The notes beneath the pieces are model-generated. The model searched no databases, was not told the origin of the DNA, and saw only the letters and a program-made list of their open reading frames with translations. Shown in pieces: positions 6,525 to 12,983 of a stretch of DNA of 13,599 nt. Origin of the DNA: DATKCA01 sp035544675 (GTDB lineage: Bacteria; Acidobacteriota; Thermoanaerobaculia; Gp7-AA8); assembly GCA_035544675.1 (NCBI GenBank), contig DATKCA010000170.1:1-13599 (forward strand). The letters run 5' to 3'. How positions within the stretch are numbered: the first letter of the stretch is position 1; each line of letters opens with the position of its first letter. The translations under genes and the position numbers were made by a program.

Positions 6525-6746
6525 ATGCGCAGCAGACTGGCCGAACAGCTCAAGAAGGAGCAACGCGCGCGGTTTGCCAGTATGTCTCCTGCCGAGCGCG
6601 TGGCGCTCACCGAGAGACTCGGCGAAGAAGGGCTGGCGGAGTACATGTCGGCGCACCGCGTCGACCGCCCCACCGCCGTCCGGGCTATCAAGCGATCACG
6701 GCGCATGGGCCGGCGGCCGTCGCGCTGTTTCGATGAACGTCCTTGA
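6525..6746 (+). CDS. Small basic protein paired with nucleotidyltransferase (putative antitoxin)
   Basis: The 73-residue protein begins MRSRLAEQLKKEQRARFASMS. It has two predicted helices: the N-terminal one is strongly charged, and the second is PAERVALTERLGEEGLAEYMSAH. A basic tail follows (RAIKRSRRMGRRPSRC). I cannot assign a named family. Short proteins of this type (PAERVAL, GEE-LA-YM, R-A-I-R) are, in my recollection, repeatedly found just before nucleotidyltransferase genes in soil bacteria. Its end overlaps the next gene by 14 bp, so translation is probably coupled. By position it would be the antitoxin or the DNA-binding partner. An alternative start at 6495 adds ten residues, but a likely -10 box lies between the two. 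Confidence 0.6.
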   Translation: MRSRLAEQLKKEQRARFASMSPAERVALTERLGEEGLAEYMSAHRVDRPTAVRAIKRSRRMGRRPSRCFDERP

Positions 6747-7284
6747 GGTCGTGGCCCGGTTCCTGGAGTCGATCGACGCTCCCTATGCGCTCATCGGCGC
6801 CCGCGCCGTCGGCGCCCGCGGATATCCGCGCATGACTCTCGACTACGATTTTCTGACCGCCGATGACCGGGTGTTGAACCCCGAGGTCTGGCGACCTCTC
6901 GAACAAACCGGCGTCTCGGCCGACCCTCGCAAAGGTGACTACGACGATCCGATCGCCGGCGTCGTGCACCTGCACTTCGCAGACGGCGGCGAAGCCGATG
7001 TGCTGCTGGCCAGATGGAAGTGGGAACTGGAGGTCATCCAGCGCGCGGAGCCGATCGACGTCGGCGGGATCGTCGTGCCCGTGCCCCTCACGAGCGATCT
7101 CATCCTGCTGAAGCTCGTCGCCGGCGGACCGATCGATCTGCAGGACGTCGTGGCACTCGTCGAAACCGATCGCCGGAGATGGATTCCCGAGGTCGACGAG
7201 AAGATCGGCCGGGTCCAGCCCGACGTTTCGGCGGCATGGCTCCGGATCAAGCAGTCGCTGCAGCTCTGGCCCGAGGTTTTCTAA
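6733..7284 (+). CDS. Nucleotidyltransferase, AbiEii/MNT-like (putative toxin of a two-gene module)
   Basis: The 183-residue protein has the pol-beta-type nucleotidyltransferase signature. YALIGARAVGARGYPRMTLDYDFL carries the glycine turn (G22) and the paired acids D37 and D39, and the third acid is probably D89 in GGEADVLLARW. The C-terminal LTSDLILLKLVAGGPIDLQDVVALVETD matches the D-L-x-x-x-K-L-x-A-G-x-x-x-D-x-x-D-V segment typical of AbiEii-like nucleotidyltransferases. Related enzymes add nucleotides to tRNA or to partner proteins and serve as toxins. Which reaction this one performs is unknown. The ATG at 6733 overlaps the small gene upstream. The frame is open much further upstream (to 5662), but that part is antisense to the beta-lactamase. 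The stop overlaps the stop of a decayed gene on the other strand. Confidence 0.75.
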   Translation: MNVLEVVARFLESIDAPYALIGARAVGARGYPRMTLDYDFLTADDRVLNPEVWRPLEQTGVSADPRKGDYDDPIAGVVHLHFADGGEADVLLARWKWELEVIQRAEPIDVGGIVVPVPLTSDLILLKLVAGGPIDLQDVVALVETDRRRWIPEVDEKIGRVQPDVSAAWLRIKQSLQLWPEVF

Positions 7285-7404
7285 CGCAGCGCCGCCCTCG
7301 GGCCGGCGTATTGCGACTCGATGAGGTCGCCCTCGTCGGCGTGCACCGGTCTTCTCCTCGAGGTTGCGAATCATGGACTGCATCGCTTCGTCGGCCGAGC
7401 TCAT
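7281..7404 (-). pseudogene. Remnant of a DUF4287-type protein gene (internally deleted)
   Basis: From the ATG at 7404, the reading MSSADEAMQSMIRNLEEKTG matches the start of DUF4287 proteins as I remember them. Immediately afterwards the frame shifts by one base and reads HADEGDLIESQYAGPRAALR, stopping with TAG at 7281-7283. This matches the later segment (D-L-x-x-A-Q-Y-A-G-A-K-A-A-L-R) of the same family, which normally continues PIYDAL. So the middle, some 50 residues, is deleted out of frame, and the C-terminus is cut exactly where the nucleotidyltransferase gene ends. A GGGG purine run precedes the ATG. The gene is inactive as it stands. Confidence 0.6.
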
Positions 7405-7415
7405 CCGTTTTCCCC

Positions 7416-7446
7416 CTGACACTCTATTCACCGTTTGCGAGAGAAT
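7416..7446 (+). promoter_or_regulatory. Possible promoter of the propeller-protein gene
   Basis: CTGACA (7416-7421) and GAGAAT (7441-7446) are separated by 19 bp, slightly more than ideal. GAGAAT ends six nucleotides before the ATG at 7453, so the mRNA would be leaderless or nearly so. No Shine-Dalgarno sequence is visible. Confidence 0.3.
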
Positions 7447-7452
7447 CTTTGC

Positions 7453-8418
7453 ATGCGCACAGCCCTCTTCGTGTTCCTCGTCGCCACCGCCGCATTCGCC
7501 GCCGACGTCGAGATCCGTGAGTGGCCCGTTCCGTGGGGGGACACGCGGCCGCGCGATCCCGCCGTGGATGCGAAGGGCCACGTCTGGTTCGTCGGGCAAA
7601 CCGGCGACTACGTCGGCCGGCTCGACCCGGCCACAGGGAAGTTCGACCGGTTCGACCTCGAGAAAGGGACCGGCCCGCACAATCTGATCGTGGGGGCGGA
7701 TCGGGCGATCTGGTTCGCCGGGAACCGCAAGGCGTACCTCGGACGCCTCGATCCGGCCACTGGAAAGATCGCGAAATACGCGATGCCCGACCCCGCCGCG
7801 CGCGACCCGCACACGCTCGTGGAAGCCGGAAACGGCGACATCTGGTTCACGGTGCAGGGAGGAAGCTACGTCGGCCGCCGCGAGGCGAAGAGCGGCGAGA
7901 TCCGGCTGGTGAAGGTCCCGGCGCCGGGGTCGCGTCCTTACGGGATCGTCGTCGACGGAGCGGACCGCGTCTGGTTCAACGAGTTCGGCCGGAACTATCT
8001 CGGCGCGATTGACGCGCGCACCATGAAGCTCGAGGAGTATCCCCTCCCGGAGCGGACGCGCGGGCGTCGCATCGCCCTCGGCGACGATCGATCGGTGTGG
8101 TACGTCGACTACGGCCGCGGTTTCCTGGCCAGGTTCGACCCGAAGACCGCAAAGGTCAACGAATGGCAGACGCCCGGCGGCGCCGGATCGCTGCCGTACG
8201 CGATGGCGCGGGACGACCGCGGGCGGATGTGGTTCGTGGAGACCGGCCCGCAGCCGAACATGCTCGTCGGCTTCGATCCGAAGAGCGGGAAGTTCTTCGC
8301 GCGCGCGCCCATTCCGAGCGGCGCGAGCACGGTTCGCCACATGATCTTCGAGCCGAAGCGCCGCGAGCTCTGGTTCGGCACGGACGCGAACACGATCGGA
8401 CGGGCGCGAGTCCCCTAG
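7453..8418 (+). CDS. Secreted virginiamycin B lyase-like seven-bladed beta-propeller
   Basis: The 321-residue exported protein starts with the signal peptide MRTALFVFLVATAAFA, with cleavage before ADVEI. Seven W-F/Y motifs recur at regular intervals: VWFVG, IWFAG, IWFTV, VWFNE, VWYVD, MWFVE and LWFGT. Each is followed by a G-R-x-D-P-x-T-G-K type turn, as in the seven-bladed propeller of Vgb (streptogramin B lyase) and SMP-30-like proteins. Vgb linearises streptogramin antibiotics, but most family members in environmental bacteria have unknown roles. I cannot place the catalytic Glu and His residues with confidence, so the lyase activity is not claimed. I chose the ATG at 7453 because the signal peptide begins there; an in-frame ATG lies 18 bp upstream. 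Confidence 0.8.
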   Translation: MRTALFVFLVATAAFAADVEIREWPVPWGDTRPRDPAVDAKGHVWFVGQTGDYVGRLDPATGKFDRFDLEKGTGPHNLIVGADRAIWFAGNRKAYLGRLDPATGKIAKYAMPDPAARDPHTLVEAGNGDIWFTVQGGSYVGRREAKSGEIRLVKVPAPGSRPYGIVVDGADRVWFNEFGRNYLGAIDARTMKLEEYPLPERTRGRRIALGDDRSVWYVDYGRGFLARFDPKTAKVNEWQTPGGAGSLPYAMARDDRGRMWFVETGPQPNMLVGFDPKSGKFFARAPIPSGASTVRHMIFEPKRRELWFGTDANTIGRARVP

Positions 8419-8420
8419 AA

Positions 8421-8526
8421 CGACTAAGGAGCCTCTGCGCAACTTTGTGATCTCTGTGACTCTGTGGTTGACGTCAAACCACAGAGTCACAGAGGACGCA
8501 GAGCTTACGCAGAGGTTCCCTAGTGG
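8421..8526. repeat. Large inverted repeat (CTCTGTGACTCTGTGG family), possible bidirectional terminator
   Basis: Perfect 18-bp arms lie at 8452-8469 and 8477-8494 around a 7-nt centre (GACGTCA). Weaker symmetry continues outward to give arms of about 47 bp: GCCTCTGCGC at 8431-8440 answers ACGCAGAGG at 8507-8515, and CGACTAAGGAG answers CTTCCCTAGTGG-like sequence at the right end. It separates two convergent genes. The stop of the minus-strand regulator gene falls in the centre of the palindrome. Similar dispersed CTCTGTG-type repeats are, in my recollection, known from many bacterial genomes. The RNA would form a strong hairpin from either strand, but no U-tract follows. Confidence 0.75.
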
Positions 8527-10384
8527 CCTCCGTTACAGGCCACCAGGATGCCGGGGAGGATGCCGGGAAGCTGACCTGGGGGATTCCGATCCGGCGGAGC
8601 AGCTCGACGAAACGCGGGTGATCGCGAACGCGGTCGAACGCATGATGCGTGTTGATGTTCGTCATCTGCGACGCTCTCCCGTCGTACCCCTTCTCCAGCC
8701 AGGCGAACATCTCTTCCTCGTCGCCGAGTAACGCGTAGACCTCGGCAATCTGAACGGGTGAGCTGAAGCTGTCCGACTGACGCGTGAGAAACATCTCCAG
8801 CCGCTTCCTCAGGAAGCCTTCCATCCCGCCCTGGCGATACGCGGCAACGAGCGCGAGCGGATCAGGCTCCCCCGTCGCTTCCAGGTCCTTCATCACCGCC
8901 TCGTATTCGCCGAGCGCGACGAGGGCCGTGCGCTCGCACATCGACGGACGGAGGCGCGCGTCGACGCTCGCCACTCTCTGGCTGAAGGCAACGGCCTGGC
9001 GATATTTCCGTTCCGAGAGGAGGGTTCCGCACTTCGCCCCGGTGATGGCCGAGGAAAGCGGGTCGAGGGCGTAGGCGAGGTCGACCTCGCGGCGCGCCTC
9101 CTCGAACCGGCCCATGCTGCGGAGGTAGTCTCCGTACCGTCCCGTCGCGTAGTTCGGATTCAGCTCGAGAGAGCGGCGGTAATTCCGCTCGGCCGCCTCG
9201 AAATCCCAGAGATTGCGGAACTGAGTCGTGGCGATGCTCGTGTACGCCTCGGCGTTCGAGGGGTCGAGCTCGAGGGTCTTTCGCGCGGCCGCCAGGACCA
9301 TCGGGGTGCCCAGGTCGGGCGTGAGGAGCCCGTTGCCAACCATGATGCCGTACGTGTTCGCCAGTCCGGCATGAGCGGCAGCGAATGAAGGATCGCGGTC
9401 GATGGCCTGGCGGAAGAGATCCACCGCCTTCCTTATGTCGTCTTTCGTGCGGCAATTCCAGGCGTACAGCCCCTGCAGATAGAGGTCGTATGCCTCGGCG
9501 TCGCTCGTGTAAGCGCGTCCGATCAGCCGCTTCTGCTCCGCGCCGATGCGTTGACGCAGGGCTCGCGACAGATCCTCGGAGATGCGGCCCTGGACGGCCG
9601 ACAGCTCGGAGGCCTTCGCTTCGAAGCGGCGCCCCCACATCTGCGTGGCGTTTCGAACGTCGATGAGCTCGACGCGGATGGTGTAGCGGTCCCCGTCGCG
9701 CTGCACCCGCCCCATGACGAGCGCGCCGACGCTGAGGTCCTTGCCCACACGCCAGGGATCGATGTCCTGATTCTTGTACCGGAAAACGCTCGTGCGGGCG
9801 GTGACACGCAGCTCGGGTGTGAGCGAGAGCTTGTCGATGAGGATCTCAGAGAGACCGTCGCTGATGTGCTCCGTTGCGGCATCGTCGTTTGCGAAGGGGA
9901 GCACCGCCACCGCGGTGATGGCGCTGCGCGCGGCCGTCTGGCCGCGCTGCCGAAGCCAGAGAGCGGCGGCGATGGCCAGCACCACGATTGCCACGCTCGC
10001 GATCAGCAGGATCGGCACGCGGCGAATCGCTCCGGGTGACGCGCCACGTGCATCGCGCGGGGGCCCTGAATCCCCAGTCAAGGTGACCGGTGCGATCAAG
10101 CGATAGCCGCGGCGGGCCAGCGTCTCGATGTAGCGGGGCTTCTCGGCGGTGTCGTCGAGCGCCGCGCGCAGCTTGCGGACGGCGGTGTTGAGTCCGTGGT
10201 CGAAGTCGACGAAGTCGCTGGGCCAGAGCCGCTCGCGCAGCTCCTCGCGGGTCACGACCTCGCCCGGACGCTCCACCAGAACCTGAAGCAGCCGCAGCGG
10301 CTGATCCTGAAGGCGGACCTTGACGCCGTCGCGCCGCAACTCGCCCTGCGCCGCGTCGAGCTCGAACACACCGAAACGCACCAC
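8474..10384 (-). CDS. Membrane-anchored winged-helix regulator with TolB-like and TPR domains (CadC/ToxR-like)
   Basis: The 636-residue one-component regulator has clear domain order. Residues 1-100 are an OmpR/PhoB-type winged helix (VRFGVFELD, VVTREELRERLWP, FVDFDHGLNTAVRKLRAALDD, PRYIETLARRGYRLIAPV). Residues 123-144 form a transmembrane helix (VPILLIASVAIVVLAIAAALWL). Residues 157-280 are a TolB-N/FlgO-like periplasmic domain (AVLPFANDDAATEHISDGLSEILIDKLS). TPR-like repeats span about 296-600. The wing binds DNA in the cytoplasm while the outer part senses an unknown signal. This architecture is especially abundant in Acidobacteriota. An in-frame stop lies eight codons upstream, so translation starts at one of two tandem GTG codons (10382-10384 or 10379-10381). 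The last 15 residues are encoded by the 8421-8526 repeat and are not part of the family. Confidence 0.9.
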   Translation of the reverse strand: MVRFGVFELDAAQGELRRDGVKVRLQDQPLRLLQVLVERPGEVVTREELRERLWPSDFVDFDHGLNTAVRKLRAALDDTAEKPRYIETLARRGYRLIAPVTLTGDSGPPRDARGASPGAIRRVPILLIASVAIVVLAIAAALWLRQRGQTAARSAITAVAVLPFANDDAATEHISDGLSEILIDKLSLTPELRVTARTSVFRYKNQDIDPWRVGKDLSVGALVMGRVQRDGDRYTIRVELIDVRNATQMWGRRFEAKASELSAVQGRISEDLSRALRQRIGAEQKRLIGRAYTSDAEAYDLYLQGLYAWNCRTKDDIRKAVDLFRQAIDRDPSFAAAHAGLANTYGIMVGNGLLTPDLGTPMVLAAARKTLELDPSNAEAYTSIATTQFRNLWDFEAAERNYRRSLELNPNYATGRYGDYLRSMGRFEEARREVDLAYALDPLSSAITGAKCGTLLSERKYRQAVAFSQRVASVDARLRPSMCERTALVALGEYEAVMKDLEATGEPDPLALVAAYRQGGMEGFLRKRLEMFLTRQSDSFSSPVQIAEVYALLGDEEEMFAWLEKGYDGRASQMTNINTHHAFDRVRDHPRFVELLRRIGIPQVSFPASSPASWWPVTEATREPLRKLCVLCDSVV

Positions 10385-10522
10385 TCCCGGCGCTCCGTGG
10401 CGAGATTACCTGATGGTGCAAATTCAGGAGCCTCAATCATTTACGAGGTCATCTGCGGATGAGCGCGAATTGATCTCCGGTGCATCGACCGCCGCCGCGG
10501 TCAGACCGACTTTGCGCCCACG

Positions 10523-11041
10523 ATGCGACCAGAAATCTCGATCTTCCTCATCCTACTCCACTGCGCCGCGGGGTCAGGTCACGCCACGGAAACGGCACGC
10601 CAGACGGTTGTCGTCGAGGCGGCGGTGGTCCGGCTGGCTCCGACCATCGACCACCTCAAACAGACGTGTCTGGTGGACGGCGACTACGACGCGTGCACGA
10701 ACTTCATCGGCTTCCGGCTCCAGGCCAGCTGCGCCGCCGCGGACCGGGGGTGGCGTTTGCGCGCCTCGGCTACGTTCCGTCCGTGGATCGTGCTGCACAA
10801 TCTCCGGCAGCTGCCACATGAGCAGGAGCACATCAATGACGTGCGAGGGTCGGTGGAGCGTCTGATCACCGCGATCGAGACGGCGGAGTTCGCGACGGAA
10901 GACGCCTGCCGGCAGAGGGCGCTCGAGGAGCGCAACGCGTTCGGGTCAAGGATGAGGAGCTTCGCGGCGGCGTCGAACGCAAGGATGCATCCGGGTGAAT
11001 CCCGGCGCCGGGGGGGATCTGGGAATCGGGCCATGCGTTGA
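10523..11041 (+). CDS. Secreted protein with HExxH motif (possible DUF922-like metalloprotein)
   Basis: The 172-residue protein has a short N-terminal hydrophobic stretch (ISIFLILLHCAAGSGHA), probably a signal peptide. The body contains four cysteines (about C49, C58, C70, C129) that could form two disulfides in the periplasm. In the centre is LPHEQEHINDV: a zinc-binding-type H99-E100-x-x-H103, preceded by a beta-rich WRLRASATFRPWIVL stretch and followed by a helical region. DUF922 proteins, thought to be zinc peptidases, share a similar HEQ-x-H motif. That kinship is inferred from the motif alone. The C-terminus is basic (ESRRRGGSGNRAMR). It stands alone, 139 bp from the divergent regulator gene. 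That gap shows only a small 6-bp hairpin (10487-10502), and no ribosome-binding site is evident. Confidence 0.6.
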   Translation: MRPEISIFLILLHCAAGSGHATETARQTVVVEAAVVRLAPTIDHLKQTCLVDGDYDACTNFIGFRLQASCAAADRGWRLRASATFRPWIVLHNLRQLPHEQEHINDVRGSVERLITAIETAEFATEDACRQRALEERNAFGSRMRSFAAASNARMHPGESRRRGGSGNRAMR

Positions 11042-11059
11042 TGGTGCGGGGCAACCTGC

Positions 11060-11650
11060 TCAGTGACCCTCGCCACCATGACTGAGAAGCTCCGCTTCGA
11101 ACTGCGTCAGGAGGTCACTCCGGGTAAGGGCCTGCTGCAGAAGCTGGAGCAGTTTTCGGATTCTGCCGAGATCGAGCCGCGCCGCGCGTTCGCGAAGGAT
11201 TCCTCGCACGTCATCGAGGTCCTTGGCCCGTCCAGCCAAGAGCTTCGTGACAATGAGATCTTCCGCGCTCATCACGGGCACACTGGCGTCTCCGATCCGG
11301 ACCGGAACGGCCCGGCTCAGAAACTCATCCTCGAGTGCGGAACCGGCCAGGACGACATCGAGAGGGAAGGCGCTGGCGAGATGGACGAAGGGAAGCACCC
11401 TGGTCTCAGCGACGAACTTCTCGATGTCATCGGTGATACGAAGCTGAAAGCCGGCTCGCGACATCTGGTCGGCGAAGCCTCTGGCATCGGCCAGCGCCAC
11501 TTCAGCCGTCACGTCGACGTCGCCGCTCAACCGGGGACGGCCCCAGACCATCACGGCCTGCGCGCCGAACAGATACCAGCGCGCGCCTCGCGCGCGCAGA
11601 ACCGCCGCCAGCGCATGCAGGACATCAGCGACCGCGAGATCGTCGGACAT
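11060..11650 (-). CDS. Nucleotidyltransferase, AbiEii-like (second two-gene module)
   Basis: The 196-residue protein carries WYLFGAQAVMVWGRPRLSGDVDV, the pol-beta nucleotidyltransferase signature, with G29 at the turn and acids D44 and D46. The third acid is probably D97 in FPLDVVLAG. The C-terminal block SAEDLIVTKLLAGRAKDLDDVRGIL is the D-L-x-x-x-K-L-x-A-G-R-x-x-D-x-x-D-V motif of AbiEii-type nucleotidyltransferases, followed by a helical tail with LLQLLQQALTRSDLL. Such proteins serve as toxins in type IV or similar toxin-antitoxin systems or in phage defence. The activity here is not established. Its start lies 26 bp inside the upstream small gene, which implies translational coupling. It shares the motif order of the nucleotidyltransferase at 6733-7284 but is clearly diverged from it. 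Confidence 0.8.
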   Translation of the reverse strand: MSDDLAVADVLHALAAVLRARGARWYLFGAQAVMVWGRPRLSGDVDVTAEVALADARGFADQMSRAGFQLRITDDIEKFVAETRVLPFVHLASAFPLDVVLAGSALEDEFLSRAVPVRIGDASVPVMSAEDLIVTKLLAGRAKDLDDVRGILRERAARLDLGRIRKLLQLLQQALTRSDLLTQFEAELLSHGGEGH

Positions 11651-11879
11651 GACGAAAGCTCTCCGACACTCTCCGGTGTACGGCGAGGTCGTCGATTCGC
11701 TCGCTCTCGCTCGGCCAATCGGCTCTCAGGGTGAGAGTGTGCCGGCGAAGACGATCGCCGATCGCCAGCGCCTCGGTGGGAGTGAGGCTGCGCTTTCGTT
11801 CGGCCCAGTAGTCCGCCTTGAGAGACGCCACTGCCTCCCAATTCCGCCCCAGAAACGCCTCGATTTCCTGCCGCTTCAC
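11625..11879 (-). CDS. Small protein upstream of nucleotidyltransferase (putative antitoxin)
   Basis: The 84-residue protein starts at a GTG (11877-11879). A TACCAT hexamer lies eight nucleotides upstream and there is no clear Shine-Dalgarno sequence, so the mRNA may be leaderless. It is mostly alpha-helical: MKRQEIEAFLGRNWEAVASLKADYWAERKR, then TPTEALAIGDRLRRHTLTLRADWPSESERIDDLAVHRRVSESFR, then a basic tail (HVRRSRGR). The DWPSE-x-x-R-x-x-DL-x-x-H-x-R segment resembles short proteins that I recall next to nucleotidyltransferase genes; no named family is claimed. It overlaps the nucleotidyltransferase by 26 bp. The position suggests an antitoxin or substrate partner. It has no evident sequence similarity to the small protein at 6525-6746. 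Confidence 0.6.
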   Translation of the reverse strand: MKRQEIEAFLGRNWEAVASLKADYWAERKRSLTPTEALAIGDRLRRHTLTLRADWPSESERIDDLAVHRRVSESFRHVRRSRGR

Positions 11880-11973
11880 GCTGCCAAATGGTACACGTCG
11901 TCGCCGGCTGGCGTCCTACGAATCCGCTCGCGACCGGAACCCGGCACCCGGCCAGTGCTGACGCGGCTTCCAA

Positions 11974-12051
11974 CGGCGCGGCGATGAGCGTGTGCCGCCC
12001 GCCGCGAATGGCCTCCCATCCGAGGCTCTGGGCCTCAGTGGGCGAGCATTC
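11974..12051 (-). pseudogene. Remnant of an Lhr-like DEAD/DEAH helicase gene (N-terminal motif only)
   Basis: On the minus strand, 26 codons from 12051 read ECSPTEAQSLGWEAIRGGRH followed by TLIAAP. This matches the Q-motif and the start of Walker A in Lhr-type helicases (typically PTPPQ-x-x-GWPAI-x-x-GRHTLI-x-APTGSGKT). The match breaks exactly before TGSGKT: the next codons (LEAAS) do not fit. On its upstream side the fragment ends at the palindromic element at 12056. There is no start codon and no downstream helicase. It is a short gene relic. Confidence 0.55.
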
Positions 12052-12121
12052 TATTGGGGTCAGGTCTTTCCTTTTCTCTTTTGCTACGAGTGGTAGAAAT
12101 CCCCTCCAGGGCGCGCTATCG

Positions 12122-12979
<858 letters not shown>

Positions 12980-12983
12980 AGCT

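Noticed and set aside
5662..6732. Open frame extending the nucleotidyltransferase about 1 kb upstream
   Set aside because: This part is antisense to the beta-lactamase domain with its SxxK, SSN and KTG motifs. The family starts at MNVLEVV (6733).
6688..8490. 600-codon minus-strand open frame
   Set aside because: It is antisense to the nucleotidyltransferase and the propeller gene. Only the short DUF4287-like piece inside it (7345-7404) is recognisable.
10487..10502. GACCGC-CGCC-GCGGTC hairpin before the secreted HExxH gene
   Set aside because: Short G+C-rich stems of this size are expected by chance at this base composition; nothing links it to a promoter.
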